Shown: positions 43,280 through 55,440 of the stretch, in pieces
How positions within the stretch are numbered: position 1 is the stretch's first letter
Layout of the letters: each line of letters opens with the position of its first letter
From: Symsagittifera roscoffensis
Lineage: Eukaryota; Xenacoelomorpha; Acoela; Convolutidae
Length of the DNA stretch: 60,000 nucleotides
Direction of reading: 5' to 3'
NCBI RefSeq assembly: GCF_963678635.1
Contig: NC_087069.1
Coordinates: forward strand, 34,309,090-34,369,089
Notes under the pieces: generated by a model
Databases searched by the model: none
Told to the model about the DNA's origin: nothing
The model's input: the letters and a program-made list of their open reading frames with translations, nothing else
Position numbers and translations under genes: made by a program

Positions 43280-45780
43280 AAGTATTTAAGTGTTCGATTT
43301 TTTTGTATGCGGATTTGTATGTTGTGTTCCTGTATGTCATTGTAACTATCGTGTCGAAAATGTAATCTGTTGATTGCCCAATTATGTAGTCTGTTACTAT
43401 CATGACGTTGACCAAATAATGGAGGGATGCTACGAATGTATTCCAATCTTATCTTAGGGGATATTATTAGTGAATTGTTCCTTATATCTATCGTCTAAAA
43501 TTGTAGGAAAATGTGGATGAAATGGCATTGTTGAGGTCTGATTTATTGAAGGGGTTGAAGGAAGTGAACGGGTTGCTGGTAATGACAAAGATGTATCTGA
43601 TGATATATTTATGAGGCGTTTACCAAGTTTGGTTCACCTTGAGTGAAAGCTTGTGTCATCCAATGTGGGAGGCGTTGTGTTGAAGTTGGGGGTGCAAAGG
43701 ATTTTCACGAATTTGTTCGGATGTGGGGGTTGATCCTAATTAATCTGATGGCATGTTTGAGGTATTTTGTTGTGAGGTAGATTGTAATGGTGGGGGGGTA
43801 CGTTGATTTTTATTGCTGGAAAGATCTAAATGATTTGAGATTGGTGATAAGGGTTTATTTTGAACTCTCGGAACTACAGGTTCTAAAGGTTCTGAAAATA
43901 GTGAATGTCTCTCCCCAAATGTATATAGGTTTCCTTGAAAAGAAATACGCGTTGATGATTGGGGGTGTTTTGTCTGACTAAATGTCGGTGTTGTTGGAGA
44001 TTCCTGAGATGTCGTAGTCGTTGGGGATTGTTGAGTTGGATGTTGATTAGCAATTTTGAAAAGTTCATAAAATTGTTTTTGAAAGAAGAAAGGTTACCTT
44101 GATTATATTATTCTTCTTATAAAAAGATTAAAAGAGTTGTTGCTAAAGCAAAGTTATCATTGCCTTTCATAATTTTGCAAATTGTCAGAATTAGGTATGA
44201 TAAATATGTGAAAAATTTTAATAAAAGAACAAAAATGTCTTTTTTATTGAATATATGCCTTAATATTTAGATAGTTGTTGAAATATTGTACCTAAGGAGG
44301 ATTTCAAGAATTTTTGCAAGGTTGATATAGGCTTTTGTGAGAAATGAAAATATACTACAGAGCTGCAAAAAAATATTAAGAGGAGGAAGAATATTTCAAG
44401 GGTGTCTAAAAATTATATATACTAAGTTGAAAAAAGATTTAGAAAAATTAGGAAAAGATTTGAAGTTATTGTCTTGAGGAATTGAGCTGTTTGAGAAAGA
44501 AGCATTTGAGAAACCATTCGTTCCGACGAGTTATTTTTTAATTTTTGAGGCTAAATTTGAGTGCGGTTGGAGTTTTTATAATTTATTTTTGACAAGTGGG
44601 TTGGATATTGGTAATGTTTGGTGAAAAAAAGTCTGGGGGTCTAAGCAGGAATTTTCCAATTTTTGTTTGGTTTATGGGATTATTGAGCGTATTCAAAAGT
44701 TATTCGTACCCTAGGCTTAATGATCATGTCTGATTTTTCCTTCAGGCTGATTTATTTTTTTTCCTTAAGGGAAGTTTGAGGTAATAAATGAACAACATGT
44801 TGAACTTTGTACTAGTTTAGAGGCGAGGGTTGTAATATTGAGAGTTTGTTTATTCTGATTGTTAAATATGAGCTCGTTGCTTATTTTTCACCTGGAGGTC
44901 TTTTAGTTATAGTTACATATATGTTTGAAGTTTGCAATGTGTCGGCTAAAGAGGTGGTGTCAGAATGAGGTGATGTTTAGGTAGCTTCTGATTGGCTACA
45001 GGTGAACTAGTTCTTCAAATTGTCAGCATGAATTTTAAGAAAAATGAAGAAGTTTTTGTTATATTTTTGAAAGTTTTAAAATTTTAATTAATTAGATAGG
45101 GGCTTTTGGAATTCAACTTTCTTCAATATTTTAGATTGTGGAGTAAGGTTTTGTTATATTTTTGTGGTTGATTTCAAAGTAGTGATAATTGACATTGTGG
45201 AGATTTGTCTTTTATTTCTTGTGGCAAAATTTTTTCTTCTATTTTTTGGTTTTTTCTTTGTTTTTGAGGTTTTTGTTTATTGCTTACTTCTTGGGTTTTT
45301 TCTAATGTATTTTCTTTATTTTTCAGTTCTGAAATTTATGATGGACAATTTGAGCCATTTGTTTGTTTTTGATTATCGTCTGAGTTGTCGTGGACAACTT
45401 TGAGTCCTGTAAAGGAGTATAATTGTGTTAGCTCACGAAGAGCGTTTTTTTGGATAATAGATAAAAAGAGTGTTTCTATGTTGGTCAATTTCCTTTTTAT
45501 TTGAATCAATAAGTTTTTATTTTACATCAGTGTGTTTGTCAATGATTTGAGATGGTGTTTTTTGGATTGGTATTAATTTTTAGATATTCCTTCTTATATT
45601 ATAAAATTTGGGATTAAGACATATGTTATGTTCTTGAATTTTCCAGCTGGTGTGAATCGTGATTTTAGTTGGGAGTGAATATTTTGTCTTTGTAAATGTT
45701 TTTTGGCTAATTTTTGATATACTTTATTGTGTTTTTTATCTTTGTTTAAAATCCTTTCAGTATGTGTGCCGGAGGATGAT
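43280..45780. other. expected env region of element B; no intact gene
   Basis: Downstream of integrase, where element C carries env-like ORFs, only short frames remain. No hydrophobic env-like ORF is recognised. 44500-44960 repeats 39900-40320. On the minus strand, sequence around 45200-45400 is Lys-rich in pieces and may be the eroded end of pol. Confidence 0.35.
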
Positions 45781-45781
45781 T

Positions 45782-48700
45782 CTAAGATTTGTGGATGATG
45801 AAAATGATCTTCATCATGTGTATGTAATGGTAGAGGTAAAAAACTGAGTCTTTAAAAGGGTAACAAAAACCTTGTGTGTTTTTTGAGGAATTTGCTATAA
45901 AGATTACTGGTTTTCGTGGTTTCTGATTAAGAACCATTTCATAAGGTTGTGATAATCCTAAGTTTGTTGTTATTTGTGAATTGTAAGCTAAGGGGAACAA
46001 TTTTACATCTGTTGACCATTCAGTATATCTTGTATCGTTTTCATTTATGATATATCTGAGATATTCTTGTACTGTTTATTCCTTCGACTAAACCATTAGT
46101 CCAAGCGGTGTTCGTGCTTTGTGTTTAATATTGAATAGATGGCATAATATGATTTTTTCATTAATTATGAGTTCAGTGCCATTATCTGTGACAAAGTTTT
46201 CTGGTGATCCAAATTTTGCTATTCAGTTTCCTTCTGAAGAGGGTGATATTGGTCCTTTTGTATCGAATGAGATTCTGTGATTTAAAAATAAAATTGTTTT
46301 TGATGTGGATACGGTTTATTTAATTGGCATGTTATATAACCATTGCATATTACTTTGATCCGAATCGATGCAATTGAAAAGTAAAAATTTTGAAAAAAAA
46401 TTTAAGTAAGTCTTCTCTGATCCTGCATGTCCTTTAGTGTTTTAGGAATGTGAAATTCTAGGAGTATCAAACTTAATGGTAAAGAGGGTACTTTGAAATC
46501 AGATGTTTGGTTTTCTAAAAAGTTTGTGTTCTCATTTATGGATGTATTATTGATTTTTCTAAGGTGTCTAAGAAGTGTGTTCTTTCCTGGCACTGTGGTA
46601 TCTGGTTTTATGGGTTTTGTTTTATAATTGTGCCACAAATTTAATTGCCTAATGACTGGGTTAACGCCTTGGTGTTTTTGCAGCAATTCAAGTGTTAATT
46701 TCTCTGTATTTGGTAGAAAGATTCTTTCAATTTCTTTGTTTTTTAGATAGGTATGTTATCTGGAGTTCATAGAGGTTCAAAACTTGATTTATTGTGTATT
46801 TTGAATCGGTATCTGGAGGTTCTGATAACTTTTTTTTACCAGTTAGGTTTTCTTTTTCTATCAAAGGTAATAGGTCTGTCTTATACATTTTTTGTCCGAG
46901 TGGTTTTTCTCCTGTATTGTTTTTGATGAATACTGCATCGGTTGAAATGTAGAGTTTCCTAAAAAGACTACTTCGTAGTGATTTTTTTAGCAATCTAAAT
47001 ATAATTCAAAGTGTTGTAAGTTATTTAATTGTGCGTGACTAACGTCAGTTTTTACTTCAAATTTGCATTCTAAGCGTGGTAATGTTTCGTTTACTTGCAA
47101 GAAAAAACTTAATTTTCTGTGGTGTTTCTACAGTTGTTTTTCTTGTTAAAAATTCAAGTGGTGTATTTCTACTTAGTGTGTCTCGTAATGCAAGATTTTC
47201 TCATGCTTTCCAAACTATACGTAAGTTTGGAAATTTCATTAAGATTAATTGAAATCTATAAACTCTGTGGTTTGGATTTGATTTTTGTGTAAAGAGAAAT
47301 TTTATATGTTTATGGTCTGTAAATAGAACTGTTGGATGTTTTAATCCAAGTATTAGAAAAATCATATTCTGTGAGAGTTTATATTATAGCTGTGCGTTCT
47401 CTCATAAGGGTAGAGAGTCTAAGTTCAGCTTGTGTGAATAGCCTAGACTTTGCTGAAGTGAAGTTCATTTTATTTATTCCACTGTGTGAGTGTAATAATG
47501 CTGCACCGATGCCAAAGTTTGAGGCGTCACACATAGTATAAAATGCTTGGTCTGGATCTGGAATAAAATTTGATATTTTTCAGTGAGGAGTGTTTATATT
47601 TTTTCAAATCGTTTCTGATGTTCTGTTGTTCATTCAAATTTGTTTCGCTGTCTGAGAATGTTATAAAATGATCTTAAATATAGTTGCATTTTATGGACGT
47701 ATTTACTTAAGAAGCTAGTCATTCCAAGATTTCTTTTTATTTAATGATTTTGTCTATGCGGGTTTTTAATAGAGTTATCGTGTTTTCTTCTAAAATATGT
47801 CCAAGGAATATTAAACGGTCGAGAAAAAATGTAATTTATCCGGGGCTGCTTTCAGGTTTTCTCTAAGAAGTAATTGATGATATTATCCAAGACAAAACAC
47901 ATTTTGTTTTTCGTCTGTGATTACATGAAAACATCGTCTGAATATGTTATGACACTTTTAATGAGAATGAGTGGTCGAAACATTTCACTCATAAGTGCTG
48001 AGAATGCTGCTGGTTCTATGGAGATTGCATAGAAAAGTCCATTGATTTCGAATTGTTGGTTTCCAATAACGAATTGCGTCGTGATTGTTTATCTAGTAGC
48101 ATTTGGTTGTATGCAATGTTCATATCAGCTGTTGTGGAGTATTTTCCTTTTTTTCTGTGAGAATTACCTGAATTGGTTCTATGGGCCAATTACATTTAGA
48201 TTCATCAATAAGGGAATTGAGGTATCTTGCGTCTAAAACGATTTTTAATGATTCTCCTTTAGCCAAAATAATAACGGGATTTATGAATGTGTTTCTTTTT
48301 GATTGTTCTTCTTTATTTAATGGAGAAACAATTTCATTTTATTCTATTTATTTATGTCTAGTAACCTGTTGATATTATCTTGCAATTGAATTGGGACTTT
48401 CCTTGCTCGTTGCTTTTTGAAATTTGCGTCAGGTTTCAGAGGTAAGTGTAGTGGTGAGTTCACTTTTCCAACATCAAATTTAGATGTGGCGTAAGCCATT
48501 GGGTGTTTTAGTAGCAATTCGGCTAATTGTTCAATTTTTTTTTGTGTTATTTGAGAATGTTGAAAAATAAACACTGTAAAGAATTTTCGTTGTTCAGTGG
48601 TGTATTTTGATATTTGAAATGTTGGTTTAAAATACAGTGTTTTCGTGAAATAGTCCGTGTTTCGTTTTCTATCTTTTATTCAATTATTTATTGATAATTC

Positions 48701-51700
48701 TTCATTAGAATTGTTGATTGACACTTTGCTAATATTTTAAAATTTTATTCAATTTTTATTCCATGCTATTTCTATTGTAGGAAAATTTGTTGTATTAGGT
48801 TCACAAAAACCTAGGAGTCCTAGAGTTAATGTTATTTTAAACGGGGAATTTTTGTATACATGTATTGAAATTATATCTGATTTTGTATTTTTCGTGTCTT
48901 TGATGGATGAGAATGTTACTCGGAAAAATTTACGATTGGTGTGAGTTCACGGTCTGACATATATCATATATAGTCGTTTTAGTTTTGTTTTATGTTTTAT
49001 TGACGGACTTCTTGACTTACTGAAAAGTTATATACATATCCTGCCTATGGTTTTAGGTGTTTTCGCTCTTGGTTATATATGGATAGAGTTTGGAGAAAAA
49101 GGTGGTTGTTTGTTTAATCTTTGAAAGAGTGTAAGTGATGCAATTTTCATTCTTGTATATTTTTCTTTCAAATGTTTTTTGCTGATCAAGATATTAATAG
49201 TGGGAATGTATTCAGTAATAAATGGTATTCCAACGTTATTGTGTTTTATGTTTGTGATATGGAATGTTTGTTTGAAAGATTTAGTTAAAAAATTATTCTG
49301 CTCCATTGTTCGAGTGGGAACAAGGAATAATTGGATTTTTCCAGAGTTAGTTAAACTTGATTCTTGGGCTGTAGCTTATTTGCTTGATGTTTTAGAGGAT
49401 ATTAATTTTGAATGTAAAATTTATTTTTCATTCTATGTGGGAATGTTTTTTATATTTGATATTGAGTCAATAAAAAAATCAGTTTCGAGATCTGGTGATT
49501 GAAAATTTTTGCTTTCTCTACGTGAAGTGGGGTTGTCCAAATTTTTTCTTTGGGTAGTTGTGTTTTATTTGACGTAGTCTGATTGTTTATGCTCGAACTT
49601 TCTTTAAGTTCTTGTTCAGTATAGTCTGTTATTCTTTGATTATTAGCAGGGTTTCAGAAATGATTTTCGTTCTTTTGGTGATAAATCGATTCTATTGGTG
49701 TTTGTATTTATTTTCATTTTGAAGCATGTTTATTGAAAAGCTATTTTCTGTTTCGCTCTCATCGTCTGTGGATTCGCAATTTAAGTGATTTTGTTGTAAT
49801 TTTGTGTCAACATTACCGGGAAGGCCTGATTGAGTTTGTTCAATTGATTGTTCTTGACTAATTTGTCTTTGATTTTTAGGTGTACTATTTCTAGTTTTGT
49901 TGTTAATTTTATTTTTCTGTATTGTTTCTGTGCGGTGATTGAGATTAAATTTTTTATCGATTTTGATAATTTGATTTTCTAATCTGAGAACTGTCACATG
50001 ATCTATTTTGATAGTTATTAAAGTTTGATCCATTGTTTAAATAGTTTCGTGATCTATTATTTTGATGTTGTCTGTTCCTATTGTTTGAATAGTTTCTGTT
50101 TCTATTATATGAGGAATTTCTAGAACGATCTTTTGAGTAATTTTTATTTAGGGAGTTTGAGTTTGAATAATTCCTATTATAAATTGAGTAGTTACTTCTA
50201 ACTGATCTTGAATAGTTGTTTCGATAGTGATTAGTCTGAATGTTTGATCGACTGTATCTTTTTTCGTGAGAAATTTTGTGAATTTCTTTGATCCGGGGTC
50301 TTCCTCGTTAGTTATGTCTGTAGGGTGATTGTTGTCTAGAAGTACTGTAGTTTTCCTGATTTATTGTTACTGTGAATGATTTTCTTGGTTGTCTACGTTT
50401 TTGTGGTTTGTTCTGATTATCTTGTTGTTTTAGTCAATGCTATATCAAAATATCTAGGGCAATAGCTACACCATTTTTTGAATGATGATTTGCCTTTAAA
50501 TTCTGGGTTTTTTCGAAGATATTGATCATTTGAGTGATTTTTTCAGCTAATTCAGTCTCAGACATTTGAAATTTATATATTTGTGAAGTATTAGCTTGCA
50601 TGTTGTTTAAATACTGTAATTTCAAGTTTTCTGTTTCTTCCAGTTTCATAGTAAATTCGGCCTGTTTTAGTTTATCTATTAGCTTTCTGAAGTCTGTGTC
50701 GGGTTTTCGAATTGAGAATGGATATGATACTCTCTTTTTATTGCTACTTTTCGTGATTGTGATGTTAGAGTCATCATTAAAATTTCTGTCATTTTTGTGT
50801 TTTTAATGTCATGCGTATTCGGGGAATAAGCATTTCCTACTAATGTTTCATTTCTTTAAATTTACTGGTTCAGGTCCTATATTTTTAAAATCAGGTTGGC
50901 TGTGACTGTATTTAAATAACCTTTTACTGAGTATTCGGGATCTGTTCAAGTGAATACCATTAGTGGCTTAACTGAAGATATAGAGGATCCACCCATAAAG
51001 TATGGAGTCATAGTCATTTGTAGTGGTTCTGCGGCCTTTGGTATCTGAGAAAAAAACTGTAATTTGGGTTTTTGTTGTTTCGTTTTGTTGTAGAAAATAT
51101 AGCAACGGGATTTCATTTTGCAGATTGGTTGGTAATTTTGTGTATTTATTGGATTTTTTGAATGAAAATTATTATTATATGAAGTTGGGTTGTGTCTTCA
51201 TGTTGTATGTCGTGTTTCTTCATTTTGTGTATATGGTTCGAAAAGATCTGGTTGATAGATAGGATCAGGCTTATCCAAATTCCACCTATTGTTTTGTTGA
51301 TTTGTATTGAAATGTTGTTAATTTTGATGGTAGTATTCTTCATCTTAAGAGAAATGTGGTTGGTTTCTAATGTGGTGTTTGTTTGTGAGGTTTTTAATTT
51401 ATTTGAAAAATGGATAGTGGCCTATTGTAGGTCGTTCACTGTGGTCTACTGTAGCTCGTGGTTGATTATTAAAAAATACTGACTGAGAAGTATGTTGTGG
51501 TACATTTTGATTTTGTGATTGCAATTGATTTTGACTATTCATGATGGGGGGTTTTGTTGTTTTTGGTTTTGTAAGAAAAAATATATTCATGGTCTGAAAA
51601 GTTGTTTATATTTGACGTCTTTTGCATATTTCTTTGTCTTGATGTCGTTACTGGTCTAAATTTTTGATAACCCTATCGTGAAAATTTTGTAACAAAGGTA

Positions 51701-52800
51701 GCTTTTATTTGGATTGTAAACTTGTTTGTGGAAATGCTGCGTTTTTTTTTCTTGGGGTTGTAAGTGCAGGGTGAATAAAGGAAATGCTTTGCTGCGTTGT
51801 TGTTGGCATTGTTATTACTTGATTTACGAAATGTGATTGACTTTAAATATCTTGTTGTGTAAGATTTCTTTCCCTTTAAACTTTCTTGATTAAAAAAAGT
51901 AGAATTCAAAATATTGTTTCCTGTTCTATCAGTGAATAATGAGCTGTAATTTAAATGTGTTGCATCAATTGTAAGTGGAATTACCCTAACACAATCTCTA
52001 TGGATCAAAAAAGTGAAAACTGCTTGACTTGTTATATCAGTTGGTATAATAATAGATAATGGATGAGACCATTCAGGGTCCCAAACATAATCTGTTTCAT
52101 CTGCCAGTATAGTTTTATCGTCTGTATTTTGTTGTCGAACACTTTTTCTTGCTATTGATATATGATCAATGTTATGGACAAATTAATCAATTATAAACCA
52201 ATCTAATCTCTTTTGTATATAGTGTTTAACATTTTGTGCTATTTTTTTTACTAGTGAGGTTTTCTCGGATTTTATCTGAAAGTTTTGAGAAAATACTTAT
52301 TTCTTGTCTTACAGCTGTATGTCGCGATGTTTGAGTTTGTGAGTCATCTTGTGAATCCTTTAATGCTAATTTTGATAGATAACTATAGATGATTGAAAAT
52401 ACCTTGTTTGTGAATATTGAATTTGCTCTCTGTGAATTTTGGTGTTGTATAATTTTTATATACTCTGTAAAAACTTTGAGAGTTTTATATCTATATCGTC
52501 TGTTTGTATTTGGTGTTTTATGTGATTTGGATTTGGTGTTGCTATTCCAATTGCAAATATACCTTAGTATGACATGATATTACATATCATTTTAAGATAG
52601 TGATCAAGGATTTGTCGTTTTATTTTTTTTTTCAGGAAATTCTTGTTTACATGGGCTGTTTCCTTTTTCGAATAAATTTACAATTAAGTTGTTACAAAAT
52701 TGTACTTGTCCTCGGGCGGGATCTTTTTGTGAATGTATGGAAAAAAGGAGTATCGAGTTATTGTCGAAATTTTTGTTGTAGTCGATCATGTTTTAGATTA
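45782..52800 (-). pseudogene. gag-pol: decayed Ty3/gypsy gag-pol of element B
   Basis: Homologous to the gag-pol of element A throughout but broken by many frameshifts and stops. Integrase pieces lie at 45782-46700 (PLAYNSQITT follows the gap-truncated part in A), RNase H at 47040-47640 and RT at 47640-48580. The RT YLDD motif has Ser for Leu. The protease segment is near 49466, where DSGAES has become DSI-S through lost codons. The zinc knuckle near 50440-50480 keeps its first two Cys but is frameshifted before His. Gag pieces run from 50440 to 52800. Several catalytic sites are lost, so it cannot encode a working polyprotein. Confidence 0.9.
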
Positions 52801-53200
52801 TAAAACTGTTAGTGTGTAACATTCAGTATGTCTTATTGGTTGACTCCAAATAAATAGACGTATTGGTTTGTTGATATATGACTTTTTTATTTTGCGTTTT
52901 CCTTTTATTGATGATGTTGTTGTGGCTTCTGAGTCGGAAAAATATATTTGATCATCTATCGGGTTATTCTTATTTCTCGAGTCTTTCAAGTCTGAAGTTC
53001 CTGTAATGTGTTTGTTTCTGATTCAAAGACTGCGTTTCTAGGTTTTGAAAATCGGCTTTTTATCATTTGTTTGTGTTTTCCTATAAATTAGTCTTTTTGA
53101 TCTAATGAACCCTATTGTTTGTCTGTGTGGTGTGGTTACAAGGTCGTTTCTTTAGTTTTTAATTAAACAATTATGTAATAAGATTGTTTATTTGTTACCT
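52798..53200 (-). pseudogene. decayed pre-gag basic ORF of element B
   Basis: The open part (52798-52989) encodes DQIYFSDSEATTTSSIKGKR and then SQPIRHTECYTLTV, aligning with the corresponding part of the 155-codon ORF of element A. The 5' part is disrupted by stops and frame changes. It shows that this ORF is a regular component of the family. Confidence 0.7.
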
Positions 53201-54161
53201 AGATTATCGCTTAGGAAGATTAATGCAATATCTGAGGGTTACATTTTTTAACTTTCTAAACTGTTAGTGCTTACGCGTTTTGTGTTTTTACCCTAGTTGG
53301 GGCATAGATTGTCGGCAGTTGACGGGTTGGGGAGAGAAAAGTATATCAATTCGTGAGAATGATTTTTATTTTCTCGTGACTAAGTTCTAATTTAAAAAAG
53401 ACTTAACTAATCTTACATAGGGGTGTGATTTGTGATCAGGCGTTAGAGAATAACAAATCAATCCACAAGGTTCAGGTATAATTAGAACGTAAGTAGATCG
53501 TTAGATACTTTTTTTGACTTACTAAGCTTAAGTAATTTAGCCTGGGTCATCTAAGAGGATGGGCTCAAGTGAAGGATGATTAACCGAAGTTCTTCACTGT
53601 TTTTCTTATTTAAAATGGTCAGTTTTTTCAATCATTTCGATTAGGCTTGGGTCGTTTATAGAGATTGGAAAGTGAATCTACGTTTGAGGTCGTTAGACAC
53701 TTTAACGATTCGGGAACTAGGGGCAAATTTTTTCTGTTTGATCCAAGGAAAGCCTTGATGATCAGAATTTAAAAAAACTCAAATTAAATGACTTTAAAGA
53801 ATCAACGAAACACTTGATGATCTTGTTATTTAAATTTAGATAGTTTAAGACAAAATAAAGATAAGCCTTGATAAGGTTAAATTTAAAAAATTAAATTGAA
53901 AAAAAGGTTTAAATTTAGAGTTTAGATGATTTTAGTTTTTGGAAACTTGCTGTTATGTTTTAGGTGTTGAAGCTGAGATGAAAAAAAATTGTTTATAGAC
54001 TAATAAAAGTAATAACAATTTTTTATACTGACTAATTTTTGTATTTTTTGTTCAAAAAAAGTTTTTATTTAAAAAGTTTTAATTTACTGCCGATTTTGGG
54101 GGGAACGATTTCTGTTGTTATTATCAGTCGTTATTGTATATTTAAATTTGTACAGAAAAAT
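53201..54161 (-). promoter_or_regulatory. structured 5' leader of element B
   Basis: Follows the leader of element A module by module: GAGAGAAAAGTATATC, CCACAAGGTTCAGGTATAAT, CGTTAGATACT, the hairpin AGTGAAG (53568-53574) / CTTCACT (53592-53598), and GATCCAAGG..AGCCTTGATGATC at about 53740-53763. The loop CCGAAG is unchanged. Confidence 0.5.
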
Positions 54162-54347
54162 TTAATTTACTGCGGAAAGGATTCTAAATACATAGGTTTG
54201 TTCCGGTTTCCGTTGTACTATCAGGAAATCAATCGGTAGATTTTTTCCTAATCGTAGATTGTGCCTTGTCCTTGGTTTTCTCGCAAAACCTGGTATTTCT
54301 CGTTTTGTTACGAAAATTGACGGAGATCTATTGAGACGTAGAGACAA
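54162..54347 (-). CDS. conserved leader small ORF of element B
   Basis: 61 codons plus stop, starting MSLRLNRSPSIF and ending RILSAVN. It aligns gap-free with the first 61 residues of the leader ORF in element A (36 identical). It remains intact although gag-pol of the same element is heavily broken, perhaps by chance in a short ORF. Position relative to the primer-binding site is the same as in A. Confidence 0.5.
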   Translation of the reverse strand: MSLRLNRSPSIFVTKREIPGFARKPRTRHNLRLGKNLPIDFLIVQRKPEQTYVFRILSAVN

Positions 54348-54454
54348 TTTTAATTAAAAAAAACCATTTCATCTAACAGTCTTGCAATTTTGCAATTGTC
54401 TAACTCTAAAATCAACTTTTTCTAAATCTAAGTTAGTTAAGGTCTTGTTCGATA

Positions 54455-54469
54455 GCTTTGGTCGCACCA
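54455..54469 (-). other. primer-binding site, element B
   Basis: Minus strand starts TGGTGCGACC, identical in its first 10 nt to element A, and lies 2 nt from the LTR end ACTCA. Confidence 0.65.
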
Positions 54470-54471
54470 GA

Positions 54472-54850
54472 TGAGTTATGTACTATTGACTGTACTCATA
54501 TATTAATTTCAGATAAGGTACACCGTCTGCTGGTCACGCTATCTTAATTTCGGCCGAATAGATTCGTGCAATTTCTTAGTCTGATACTGATCTTAATCTT
54601 ACTCTTAGATCACCAAGTCTCAATCGATCTAGCGTATACTGGTTTATGCAAGTTAGTTGCCAGAAGGAGAGGAACTGTTTTACAAGTTGAATTCAAATTG
54701 CTCTGGTGCTAAAACGACAAGTAGTTTCAGCACTTACGAATAAGTGTAAATGTTAGAGATGGAATATGATTGTTTAGTTAAAATTATTTTATAGAGATAT
54801 TTCTTCATAAAAATTATTGGTCTATAAATAATAGTTTAGAACTGTTTCCA
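54472..54850 (-). mobile_element. LTR at right end of element B (5' LTR)
   Basis: 379 bp, TG...CA, the same length as 37062-37440 and adjacent to the primer-binding site. It is diverged from the left LTR at many positions, in line with the decayed coding region. The stem-loop (54706-54733) is partly disrupted. Confidence 0.7.
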
Positions 54851-55277
54851 AGAGACCAGTTAAGAACAGCGAAAGTCATTTTATTTGATCAAAAACGTAA
54901 AGAAACGGAGAAAAAAGTATTCCAAAACGTGAATCAGTGTAACAAAAAAACAGGTAAATAGACCTACCCGCAATGAGATTCGATGAAATTTAACTGATTT
55001 TAAAAGAGTTTTGTTTTCGCGGTCTGCCTTTAAAATTTTAAAAAATGGTTGAATATATTGGGTTCTTTTCCAGTCCCCCCCCCACCCTATTGAGTTTTTC
55101 GGAAACTAAATATATGAAAACTTCATCAAAATGACTTCAAACCTTTCTGTTAGGACTTTCGGCTTTTTTCCAGTTCCCCCCCCCCCCACCTTTCAAAATA
55201 CCGAGTTTTAGGTCTGTTTTACGTGTTATTACGGCTAAATGCGTGATGTTACGCTGTAAAGTATGAAGAACAAATCT
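54851..55277. other. junction between elements B and C
   Basis: Contains two direct copies of TTTTCCAGT followed by C runs (about 55060-55090 and 55155-55190), resembling the end of the MITE at 12523-12744. No gene. Confidence 0.4.
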
Positions 55278-55440
55278 GTTAAATTCAAATCTCTCTGGTG
55301 CTGAAGTTACAAGTAATTTCAGCACTTACAAATAAATCGGTTGTTAGTTATATGGATTATGATTGGTTAAAATTAAATGTTTTACATTGGTAAAATATCA
55401 AATTTATCCAATTATAAAATGTAGTTTAGATCAGGTTCCA
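55278..55440 (-). mobile_element. truncated 3' LTR of element C
   Basis: 163 bp matching the outer part of LTR A closely, including the stem-loop (55298-55325) and the end TGGAACCTGATC. Sequence left of 55278 does not match, so the inner LTR portion is missing. Confidence 0.65.
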
